From Lachnospiraceae bacterium (GTDB taxonomy: Bacteria > Bacillota > Clostridia > Lachnospirales > Lachnospiraceae), in contig JAILNW010000318.1 of assembly GCA_024691145.1 (NCBI GenBank), forward strand, positions 1-11,755: a DNA stretch of 11,755 nt, given 5' to 3'. Of the stretch, positions 1 through 7,650 are shown in pieces. Below the pieces are notes generated by a model, which was not told where the DNA came from, searched no databases, and was given only the letters and a program-made list of their open reading frames with translations. The translations under genes were made by a program, and so were the position numbers. Numbering within the stretch: the stretch's first letter is position 1; every line of letters begins with the position of its first letter.

Positions 1-72
1 TTAAAGCAAATGTTATGATAAAAATGCCGGATAAATATTTATCCGGCATTTTTATCATAACATTTGCTTTAA
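1..72. repeat. Perfect 72-bp palindrome at the window edge
   Basis: Bases 1-36 are the exact reverse complement of bases 37-72, with no spacer (centre AAAT/ATTT). The middle 34 bp is the terminator hairpin of the histidine kinase gene. The outer right part (55-72) is the last five codons plus stop of that gene, and the outer left part (1-18) is its mirror image. A terminator explains the middle but not the mirrored coding end. Either the assembly folded back through the hairpin, or a second copy of the gene end faces this one just outside the window. The palindrome reaches base 1, so its true extent is unknown. Confidence 0.95.
20..53 (-). terminator. Rho-independent terminator of the hybrid kinase gene
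   Basis: A perfect inverted repeat lies one base past the TGA stop. On the minus strand its stem is ATGCCGGATAAAT paired with ATTTATCCGGCAT, followed by TTTTT. The A-tract on the other side makes it look bidirectional, so it could also end a gene arriving from the left. The core is GC-rich and the tail AT-rich, as expected for intrinsic termination. Confidence 0.85.
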
Positions 73-3000
73 TGTATCAATTGCTGCTTCATCATCATAT
101 TTTTTAATATATGATAAAGCTGTTTTTATAATATCCTTATCTTCCTTCAAAAGAGAATAATCTTTTAATTCCTCTAAGATTGTTTCTGCTTTTCTTGTTT
201 CAAAATCATCTAAATATGCTATAGCTTCGTTAACCTTTTTAAGCAATGTATCTTTTTCCATTGAAAGACCATTATCGTCTTCTTTATCTTTTGCATTAAG
301 ATTAGCAGCCTTTGCATATTCATCAAAAATATTATAGGCATTATCACATTCAAGCATAAGGCTTTCAAAATGATTAGTTACATATTCAATATCATTCTTC
401 TTAGAAGCCATCTCATGGTCATAGGCCTGCTGAAAAAGAATCTTTTCTCCAAGATACCTTGCATTACTTTTAATTGCATGAACAAGAATACAGTACCTGT
501 CCATATTATTAGTATCAAGATATTCTTTTAGTTCTGTCTGTCTTTGCTTAAGCTCACTAAGAAATGTAATAATCATTTCATTGTAAAGTTCTACATTTTT
601 ATCTACATAATCAAGAGCTTCTTTTACATTAATTCCCTTACTTAAAAGATATTTAGGTATAGGGTCTGAAGGTTTATTAATTACAACCTCTTCATTATTT
701 TCAGCACTTTCCTCTGTTACAAACACTTTGTCCTTAGGCAGGTACTTTAAAAGCATATTTTCAAGCTTTGCAGCATCAATAGGTTTCGCAATATAATCAC
801 AAAAGCCCCTCTCAAGATACATATCTCTGGCTCCTGATATAGCATTTGCAGTAAGTACAATAACTGGTGTATCTTTACATTTATGTTTACGATTATTAAG
901 CCTTCTAAGAGTTTCTATTCCGTCAATTTCAGGCATCATATGATCCATAAGAATAACATCATAATGTGTATCCTTAACCATCTCAAGGCACTGAAAACCA
1001 CTTTCTGCACTGTCTACTATAAGTTTTGTCATTTTAAGAAGTCTTTTGGCAACCATTATATTCATGGAATTATCATCCACAATAAGAATACGGCAATCAG
1101 GTGCAGTAAACTTTACATGATATTCATAAACTTTATTTTCAGTATTGATTGAAGATGAAAAATCTCCAATAGGTTCTTTATTTATAACTATCTGTGGCAA
1201 TGCAAAATAGAATTCAGAACCCTTGTGATATTCACTTTTAACCTTTAACTCACTGTTCATCATATGAAGTAACTGTGTAGTAATGCTTATGCCAAGACCT
1301 GTTCCTTCTATATTACGGTTCTTAATCATATCAAGGCGCTTAAATGAAGTAAACAGATTCTTCATGTCTTCTTTCTTAATTCCTATTCCAGTGTCCTTTA
1401 CGGAAACAAGAAGCTTAATGGAATTCTTTCCTGTATACTTAAAACCAATCTTTAATGTAACAGAACCAACATTTGTATACTTAATGGCATTTACAAGTAT
1501 ATTTGTAAGAATCTGCTTAATTCTTACCTCATCTCCAAGAAGCCTGCAAGGTATATTGCTGTCTATATCAAATATCATATTTAGCTTTTTATCAGAAGCC
1601 TTCTTGGAAATCATATTAATAATATCATTTATAAGAGAACTAATCTCGTACTCTGTAGGAATGACCTCCATCTTTCCAGACTCTATCTTTGAAAAATCAA
1701 GTATATCATTAATAATAGATAGTAATGTCTGTCCGGCTTTTTGTATATTTGATGCATAATCAAGTATCTCATCTGACTTTGATTCACGAAGAATCATCTC
1801 ATCCATACCAAGTATTGCATTAATAGGCGTTCTGATTTCGTGGCTCATATTTGCTAAGAATTCACTCTTTGCTCTGTTTGCAGCATTTGCACTATATACA
1901 GCATCCTCAAGCATCTTCTGGGTATTGATTATTCTTTCTGAATCAACAAGCTGATAAAATGCTAACTTCATGGTATCAAGTCTTTCATCTTTAATAAGTG
2001 AATTATTCTCTATCTTATCATCTCTTAAAGTGGCTATAGCAATAAATATACTTGTTATTACATTATTCTTTGTTATCGGCACCGCAATAAATGTTACAAT
2101 CTTATGAATTCCAAATATTTTAAGAATTTGCTCATGGGCAAGAAAACTTCTTTCAACACGCTTTGTAACAAATGCATTTGCCCTGTTATTATTAAAATAG
2201 TTAACTATATCCTTTAATTCCTGGCAAGTGAGATTTTTATCTCCGTCTTCATATGCACAGCTAATTACATCATCTTCACTCTTTATATAATAAATATGAT
2301 CAAAGTTGAAAAATTTCTTCATTAATGACATTGCACTGTTAACTATCTTATCAGTTTCCATTGTGGCATTATTAAGATTTTCCTGCCACAATGAAAGAAA
2401 GTCCTCATCTTTACTCTTATCTTCAAGTTCCATATTTATACGCTTGTTGCGTAAAAGTACAGTAATCTGGTGTAAGGTTACACCTTCAAGATGAAGTTCC
2501 AGCTCAGATGGATTTTCTTCCTGGATACCATTTTTTATATTCATAAAATATTTTCTTTTAAGTTCAAACTTTTTATCAATGCAAAATTCTATGCATTTAT
2601 CAATTATCTCTTCAGCCTTATCATTTCTGTTGAAATTTTTATAAAAATAATACTCTTCAATACAGAATAATGGATATGTGAAAAAGTACTGTCCAGGGTC
2701 AAGTATCATGTATTTTTCAGCCTGTCTGAACATCTCAATGCCCTTATCATAATCACCATTAGTTTTTTCAATCATACCTTTAATAAGATAATATAAAAAC
2801 AGTGAATCAGTACGTCCTTTTCCATTACCATCTCCATGAATAATATGTGATAGAGACATTTCCTGTTTATCAAGATATAAAGTGCAGTTATATATCATAT
2901 TTTTCTTATAATAGCAGTATGCCGTCATACCATAAATCTTTGCAAGATCGCATACAAATAAATCAAATACATTCATATATTCCATATTTTTAACAACTGC

Positions 3001-4695
3001 CACCATATACTCACATGCAAGGTCAAAATTATTATCACACATGCAGGTAATTGCCATATTATATAAAACTCTTATAGGTTCATATACATCAAATCTATGT
3101 CCCTCTTCTATCTCATCTTCATTTAATCCATTCATAGCCTGAGCTTTATAAAGGATGTTAAGAAGCTGGTTATAACATTCATGTGCATCTTTATACTTTT
3201 CTCTTGAAATATAAAAATATCCTAATCCCGCATAAGAAGTAAGACTTAACTGGTTGTTCATTTCAAGCTGCATATTGATGCTTTCTTTAAATAACCTGTC
3301 AGCATAGTCTGCCGCATGGGCATTACCTACAGTTAATCCTTTAACATCATATACATAATTTAAAAAATATTCGTTTCCAATCTCTTTAGCAATTTTTATG
3401 GCTTTTTTAAAATATATATCTTCTGCTTTTCCAGAATTAATTTCCATCAAAGATACAACATCATTCTGAAAACCATAAGTATAGCAATAAATAAGCGTAT
3501 TTAAAAATCCATACTCTTCAACTCTCTTTGTGAAAGTTACAAATTCCGGAGTAGTAGCCTTTTTTCTTAAAAATGTTGATCTTCCGAAGGCTATATCAGA
3601 CAAAAACTCTAACCTTTCTGCCTTTAAAAGGAGAAAATCATCATCTAATTTATTAGCATATTCTACACATTTTAAATAATGATCATATCCAACTTCCTTT
3701 TGATAAAGCATGCTTAATGCAATACATGAAAGGTAATTATACTGATACTGATTTACATAATCATCTTCACTTAAAAGCATGTGGAATTCATCACACAATA
3801 CAAGCGCATACTTGTATGTTTCACTATATATATTTGTAAAAATATATAGTACAAGAATTTGCATACAGTATTTTTTCTCAATATCAATCTTGTCAAAGAC
3901 AATACGCTGATATATAAGATTAAGGTAATAATCCGCCTGGGTATAGGCCATAGTATTGAACATATTGTTTAACTTGCTTATTATATTTTCTGCATTTGTA
4001 TTATCGAATTGAAATGTATCTTCCCCTTCGTATGTAATAGAAACATCTGTAACATTACCGCTATCAAATAGTAAGTCTTTTTCTTCAAGTTTTCTTATAA
4101 GCTTAGTCCAGTCATTTCTTACATGTTCTGTAGGAAAATATGCTTCATTGTAAAAAGTAAATAAAGCAATATTTTCAAAACTATTATTTACCCATTCACA
4201 TAAAAATTTTATGGAAGAACTCTTTGCAAATTGAACTTTATCCAGCACCATAAACAAAGAAACTCTATTTGAAATATATTTAAAAACATTTATTAATGAC
4301 TGAATAAAGCGTTTTTCTTCATACTTTACCTCATCAATAATAACTTCTTCTTTTCTTTGGCATAAACCAGTATTAAGGAAAGATACAAAAATCTCCTTCT
4401 GTATGCTGTAAATATCACAATTATTTATGAATTCTTCTGCTGTCATATCTTTTTTAAAAAATTTATTGTACAAGAAAAAGACCCAATCTAAAAATGGACT
4501 ATAAGCAGATTGAACTATTGTTTGTTTATATTGATAATAAAGGACGCAAATATCTTCATCATCTATCAGGTCCTTTATATTCTCTTTTGAAAGAACTATG
4601 TCAGTACAGCCTTTTACAAAAACTACACTTTCCTCACGTTTTTGCAAATGCTGTTTCATTGAAGTAATAATCTGAACATAAATGTTGTCCAACAA
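55..4695 (-). CDS. Soluble hybrid sensor histidine kinase (ATPase-like / TPR / GAF / HisKA / HATPase / REC / Hpt)
   Basis: This 1546-residue protein has no signal peptide or membrane segment, so it should sense inside the cell. In order it shows: residues 1-210, resembling the AAA_16/STAND-type ATPase found before TPRs in large signalling proteins (SPFLDW at 66-71, Walker-B-like strand FMVLDKVQ at 148-155) but without a GxxGxGKS P-loop; about 250-720, TPR-like helical repeats; about 775-920, GAF-like; 925-945, coiled linker; HisKA with NMSHEIRTP (H952); HATPase with N1065/N1069, DTGIGI (1101-1106) and GTGLG (1131-1135); REC with D1207, D1208, phospho-acceptor D1251, T1282 and K1304; Hpt with HAIKS (H1406); and a C-terminal helical tail, 1478-1546. 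All key phosphorelay residues are present, so an active multistep relay is likely. The ligand and the final response regulator are unknown. The start is TTG, six bases after AAGGAGA; an ATG four bases upstream (4697-4699) is out of frame. Confidence 0.93.
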   Translation of the reverse strand: MLDNIYVQIITSMKQHLQKREESVVFVKGCTDIVLSKENIKDLIDDEDICVLYYQYKQTIVQSAYSPFLDWVFFLYNKFFKKDMTAEEFINNCDIYSIQKEIFVSFLNTGLCQRKEEVIIDEVKYEEKRFIQSLINVFKYISNRVSLFMVLDKVQFAKSSSIKFLCEWVNNSFENIALFTFYNEAYFPTEHVRNDWTKLIRKLEEKDLLFDSGNVTDVSITYEGEDTFQFDNTNAENIISKLNNMFNTMAYTQADYYLNLIYQRIVFDKIDIEKKYCMQILVLYIFTNIYSETYKYALVLCDEFHMLLSEDDYVNQYQYNYLSCIALSMLYQKEVGYDHYLKCVEYANKLDDDFLLLKAERLEFLSDIAFGRSTFLRKKATTPEFVTFTKRVEEYGFLNTLIYCYTYGFQNDVVSLMEINSGKAEDIYFKKAIKIAKEIGNEYFLNYVYDVKGLTVGNAHAADYADRLFKESINMQLEMNNQLSLTSYAGLGYFYISREKYKDAHECYNQLLNILYKAQAMNGLNEDEIEEGHRFDVYEPIRVLYNMAITCMCDNNFDLACEYMVAVVKNMEYMNVFDLFVCDLAKIYGMTAYCYYKKNMIYNCTLYLDKQEMSLSHIIHGDGNGKGRTDSLFLYYLIKGMIEKTNGDYDKGIEMFRQAEKYMILDPGQYFFTYPLFCIEEYYFYKNFNRNDKAEEIIDKCIEFCIDKKFELKRKYFMNIKNGIQEENPSELELHLEGVTLHQITVLLRNKRINMELEDKSKDEDFLSLWQENLNNATMETDKIVNSAMSLMKKFFNFDHIYYIKSEDDVISCAYEDGDKNLTCQELKDIVNYFNNNRANAFVTKRVERSFLAHEQILKIFGIHKIVTFIAVPITKNNVITSIFIAIATLRDDKIENNSLIKDERLDTMKLAFYQLVDSERIINTQKMLEDAVYSANAANRAKSEFLANMSHEIRTPINAILGMDEMILRESKSDEILDYASNIQKAGQTLLSIINDILDFSKIESGKMEVIPTEYEISSLINDIINMISKKASDKKLNMIFDIDSNIPCRLLGDEVRIKQILTNILVNAIKYTNVGSVTLKIGFKYTGKNSIKLLVSVKDTGIGIKKEDMKNLFTSFKRLDMIKNRNIEGTGLGISITTQLLHMMNSELKVKSEYHKGSEFYFALPQIVINKEPIGDFSSSINTENKVYEYHVKFTAPDCRILIVDDNSMNIMVAKRLLKMTKLIVDSAESGFQCLEMVKDTHYDVILMDHMMPEIDGIETLRRLNNRKHKCKDTPVIVLTANAISGARDMYLERGFCDYIAKPIDAAKLENMLLKYLPKDKVFVTEESAENNEEVVINKPSDPIPKYLLSKGINVKEALDYVDKNVELYNEMIITFLSELKQRQTELKEYLDTNNMDRYCILVHAIKSNARYLGEKILFQQAYDHEMASKKNDIEYVTNHFESLMLECDNAYNIFDEYAKAANLNAKDKEDDNGLSMEKDTLLKKVNEAIAYLDDFETRKAETILEELKDYSLLKEDKDIIKTALSYIKKYDDEAAIDTLKQML

Positions 4696-4700
4696 GCATC

Positions 4701-4707
4701 TCTCCTT
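4701..4707 (-). promoter_or_regulatory. Ribosome binding site that fixes the TTG start of the kinase
   Basis: On the minus strand AAGGAGA lies just upstream of the TTG at 4693-4695, leaving about six bases after AGGAG. The ATG at 4697-4699 sits between the site and TTG, but it opens another frame and is too close to the site. The in-frame TTG is therefore the better start. Confidence 0.7.
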
Positions 4708-4712
4708 AAATT

Positions 4713-4767
4713 AAAAAAGGTCAAAAGACTGTAACAGTAATACTAAACTCTATATAGACTTTTGACC
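4713..4767 (-). terminator. Terminator after the transglutaminase-fold gene, abutting the kinase ribosome binding site
   Basis: Seven bases after the TAG stop (4775-4777), minus-strand GGTCAAAAG (4759-4767) pairs with CTTTTGACC (4719-4727) across a 31-nt loop, followed by TTTTTT (4713-4718). The loop can form a small CTG/CAG hairpin of its own. Only about five bases separate the U-tract from the kinase ribosome binding site. Kinase expression must therefore come from read-through or from a promoter upstream of or inside this hairpin; I see no convincing promoter here. Confidence 0.7.
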
Positions 4768-4774
4768 ATTTTAG

Positions 4775-7153
4775 CTATTCTTCAATTTTATCTTTTATAT
4801 CATCATCTAATACTTCGGCATTAGTTTCACTATCCTTAATATCTTCTCTTGGCTCCTCTGCTGTCTTGCCATTAAGCATATCATCAAAAGAAATATTACT
4901 GTCATTAACTATCTCGCCGGACTGTATCTTCTCTAACTGTGCATTTAAAATCTCTGATGTACCCTCTGGCTGTTCCGCCTCTAAGGCTTTCTCAAGTGAT
5001 GCCTTATGAATCTTTCTCATTATAGCAAGAACAAGAGTAATCCATCCAGCAATAATAACTGCTAAAGCTATCAAATCAGTATCATAGTTTTCCATAAGAC
5101 CTTCTTCATAAACATCAAATGCTTCCGAAGTAGTGCTTTGAGCATTAGCTATAATCTTAGGACTCTGGTCATCAGTAATCTCAATCTTACCTATCTCTTC
5201 AACCATAACATATGATCCTGTATTATCAAGATACATCTTTAAGAAAACTTTATCATTATCAGCAACAACTTCAGTATTAGTAACTATAAGATCCTCTCCA
5301 TCTATATAATATACTCTTATCTTCTTCTGATTATTTACAAAGTTTTCAGAAACAGGAACGTACATAACAAATTCCTGATTTTCTTCAAGATGCATGTCAA
5401 TGCTATTATTATCTTTATCCTTTACTGAAAAATCGAATACCGTTGCTTCAATAAATGTATCAGTTCCGAATTTATTAACCAGTAAGTCTGAAATCTTAGT
5501 ATCTATCGGTCTTTCATTAATATTAACATTGATATCCTTGTCAAATAACCCCTCTGATAAATGAAACTGTACAATATCCTCTGATGTAGAAATATCAAGG
5601 TTATTCTTTATATCCACATTAAATTTCATACTTGGCATATCGCCTGTAGTATTCTCTCTTATATTAATGGCTGTTGCAGCAGGTGAATCAGTATTATCTT
5701 TATAATTACTGTTTATTGTACTTGCACCTGGCTTTTCAGTTGCTGCCACACCATGAGTAATAGAAGCAGATTTTGTTGGATTACTTGTTCCTGAAGTACT
5801 ATTTTCAGGTGACACAGTTGGCACCTGTGGTGTCATAGTAGAAAGTGTTGTATCTGACTTCATAAACTTATACGTAATTACAACATTGCTTGCTGGCATA
5901 ATAAATGTATTATCTACAATTTCAATATCATTATATTTTAAAGAACCTTTTACAATCTCCATACCTGTATCAGGTTCGACGTAAACATTAATCTGTGTTC
6001 CTTCTTCTACATTACTGATATCCTTTGCATTAGTTGTTATAGTTCCACCATTACTCTTCTTCACAGTAATCGAATAATACTGTATATTAAGACTGTAATC
6101 TGAACGATTAACTAAAGGATATTTAAAATAAAAGTTATAATTCAGCTTATCAGCAAACATACCACTGATTGAATGAGTCTTGCTGAGTGTTGTACTTCCC
6201 ACAAGGAAAAATGCGTATTTTCTTGAAAGAGTCAGGTCATCATAACTTCTTCCTTCACTTAGAACAGGATCATCCCATGTAGTATCAACATAATACCAAT
6301 GGTCTTCTATATTTACAATATTCCACATATGTCCAACAGTGTTATTATTGAGTGTTGCATTACCACTTGCTATAATACATGGAATACCAAGCCTGTCACA
6401 AATTACCTTAAAAGCTCTTGAATAGCCTTCACAAACCGGAGCCTGTGAATCACCTATATGTCCAATTATGGCACTTACTGACTTGTAAGCCTTCATGCTC
6501 ATATTGCTGGAAGTATTATAATCATTATTTTTTACAAGATAATCGTGTATATTCTTAACCGTATCAAAATCGCTCTCAGCTTCAACTTCTCTAAGAATCT
6601 TATTAAGAGAAATCTTATATTCATTAAGTTCTGACTGAAGCGAACCTATAGATGAATAATCCTCAAGCAAATAATTTGTAATACCATTAGTACTCTGTAC
6701 AAGACCAATCTTTACATTTTTAACATAATTAACTCCATCAATATTAGACACAGAATAACTTAACTGCAATCTGTTAAGGGCAAGCCAGAAAATCTCAGGG
6801 TGATCTCTGTCAAATGCGTCAATTGCAGATTGAAAATAAGTACCTATATCATCTTCTTTAACTGTTGCGGCATCATAATAAATATTTACGGTATACTCGC
6901 CGCTTTTCATCTCTTCAGCATTAAACAGTAATTTCTCATATATTACTTTAGCATAAGTATCAAGCTGGTTATAATAATAAGTGTTATATACTCCACTAGA
7001 ATAATATGATGAAATGGTTGACTGAATTAATGTCTGTTCATTATTTGTAGTTGTCTCAGTTGCATATGCATAACCCGCAAATCCCAAAGAGTACGCACAT
7101 ACAGCTAATAGAGCAATACAACACCTTAAAAAAATCGCTCTTTTTCTAAACAT
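4775..7153 (-). CDS. Secreted, membrane-anchored transglutaminase-fold protein
   Basis: The protein has 792 residues when started at ATG 7151-7153. AGGAG lies six bases before this ATG, whereas a TTG two codons upstream touches the AGGAG directly and is unlikely. Residues 1-31 form a signal peptide (RKR, then a hydrophobic stretch ending in AYA). The transglutaminase-like core shows the Cys-His-Asp triad: C241 in PVCEGYSRAF, H275 in GHMWN, and D290 in YYVDTTWDD. Residues about 358-430 resemble the divergent InlB B-repeat/bacterial-repeat domain, followed by a Ser/Thr/Pro-rich linker (about 433-505) and a probable beta-rich domain (about 505-660). One membrane helix (about 694-712) ends in RK, followed by an acidic cytoplasmic tail of about 80 residues. 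The enzyme domain should therefore face outside. The fold covers peptidases as well as cross-linking enzymes, so the exact reaction is unknown. The gene ends at its own terminator. Confidence 0.9.
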   Translation of the reverse strand: MFRKRAIFLRCCIALLAVCAYSLGFAGYAYATETTTNNEQTLIQSTISSYYSSGVYNTYYYNQLDTYAKVIYEKLLFNAEEMKSGEYTVNIYYDAATVKEDDIGTYFQSAIDAFDRDHPEIFWLALNRLQLSYSVSNIDGVNYVKNVKIGLVQSTNGITNYLLEDYSSIGSLQSELNEYKISLNKILREVEAESDFDTVKNIHDYLVKNNDYNTSSNMSMKAYKSVSAIIGHIGDSQAPVCEGYSRAFKVICDRLGIPCIIASGNATLNNNTVGHMWNIVNIEDHWYYVDTTWDDPVLSEGRSYDDLTLSRKYAFFLVGSTTLSKTHSISGMFADKLNYNFYFKYPLVNRSDYSLNIQYYSITVKKSNGGTITTNAKDISNVEEGTQINVYVEPDTGMEIVKGSLKYNDIEIVDNTFIMPASNVVITYKFMKSDTTLSTMTPQVPTVSPENSTSGTSNPTKSASITHGVAATEKPGASTINSNYKDNTDSPAATAINIRENTTGDMPSMKFNVDIKNNLDISTSEDIVQFHLSEGLFDKDINVNINERPIDTKISDLLVNKFGTDTFIEATVFDFSVKDKDNNSIDMHLEENQEFVMYVPVSENFVNNQKKIRVYYIDGEDLIVTNTEVVADNDKVFLKMYLDNTGSYVMVEEIGKIEITDDQSPKIIANAQSTTSEAFDVYEEGLMENYDTDLIALAVIIAGWITLVLAIMRKIHKASLEKALEAEQPEGTSEILNAQLEKIQSGEIVNDSNISFDDMLNGKTAEEPREDIKDSETNAEVLDDDIKDKIEE

Positions 7154-7172
7154 GAACAACTCCTACTTTCAA

Positions 7173-7250
7173 ATGTTCTCCCATTAATCATATCATTTTA
7201 AAATGACACAATAAAACTATATGTAACTAAAAACTTGTAAACAAAAAATC
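7173..7250 (-). promoter_or_regulatory. Possible promoter region of the transglutaminase-fold gene
   Basis: Two weak candidates lie on the minus strand: TTGTTT-17-TATAGT, and an extended -10 TGATATGAT nearer the gene. A perfect 14-bp palindrome, TCATTTTAAAATGA (7193-7206), lies just upstream of the second -10 and could be an operator. I cannot choose between them from sequence alone. Confidence 0.35.
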
Positions 7251-7308
7251 TTCTTTTACAAAAAAACTTTTCACAAAATTACTACTCACGTATAACACTC
7301 TCCCACAG

Positions 7309-7521
7309 TCTAAACGTGAACAGCTGATGTTTTTGTTGCTGTTCACTTAAAACTTTCCCCTGCAGGTCGCAGACCATCTGCTACGCATATGTCGCTGCTT
7401 TGCAGCTTATGTCTGCGACTGTGGGGAAAGTTTCTGCTTCACAGTTTTAGAATAATATATACTACAGCTTAACATGCAAGCATGTAGCTGTAGATATATT
7501 ATTCTAAACGTGAACAGCAAC
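7309..7521. repeat. Structured intergenic element with 12-bp terminal inverted repeats and two large hairpins
   Basis: The core runs 7335-7521 and is bounded by GTTGCTGTTCAC (7335-7346) and its exact complement GTGAACAGCAAC (7510-7521). Arm A pairs AAACTTTCCCC (7350-7360) with 7423-7433 and GTCGCAGAC (7366-7374) with 7411-7419, and has a small GCTGC/GCAGC hairpin at its tip. Arm B pairs 15 bases (7446-7460 with 7494-7508), then CTACAGCT (7462-7469) with 7486-7493, then ACATGC (7472-7477) with 7480-7485. A 16-bp direct repeat, TCTAAACGTGAACAGC, occurs at 7309-7324 and 7503-7518. No reading frame fits. It could be a MITE-like non-autonomous element or a structured RNA. The remaining gap (7160-7308 and 7522-7610) is AT-rich, with only the promoter candidates above. 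Confidence 0.8.
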
Positions 7522-7605
7522 TCATTTCTAGCATATTATAACATATTTTAGGAAAACAGTCGATACAAAATTAAAATTTTTATATTAGTTTTTTTATGCA
7601 AATTA

Positions 7606-7639
7606 TACAAAATGGGACAACAAAATATGCTGTCCCATT
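7606..7639 (-). terminator. Probable terminator of pnp
   Basis: About a dozen bases after the pnp TAA, minus-strand AATGGGACA (7631-7639) pairs with TGTCCCATT (7611-7619) across an 11-nt loop. The U-tract is short (TTTT, then GTATAATT), so termination may be incomplete and some transcripts could run into the structured element downstream. Confidence 0.6.
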
Positions 7640-7650
7640 AATATATTAAT

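Noticed and set aside
883..1152. An 89-codon plus-strand frame
   Set aside because: Antisense to the well-supported receiver domain of the kinase; no initiation signals or recognisable motifs.
1283..1759. A 158-codon open frame on the plus strand
   Set aside because: It lies wholly antisense to the HATPase/HisKA part of the kinase, has no convincing ribosome binding site and reads as a shadow of the minus-strand codons.
7157..7159. TTG as start of the transglutaminase-fold gene
   Set aside because: It directly touches the AGGAG ribosome binding site; the ATG two codons later has proper six-base spacing.
7309..7521. Retron, integron attC site or CRISPR as an explanation of the structured element
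   Set aside because: No reverse transcriptase, integrase or cas gene is in the window, there are only two copies of the direct repeat, and the ends do not fit the attC core pattern.
7309..7521. 6S RNA
   Set aside because: The length is similar, but 6S RNA is a single rod with a central bubble, whereas this folds as two separate arms inside an outer stem.
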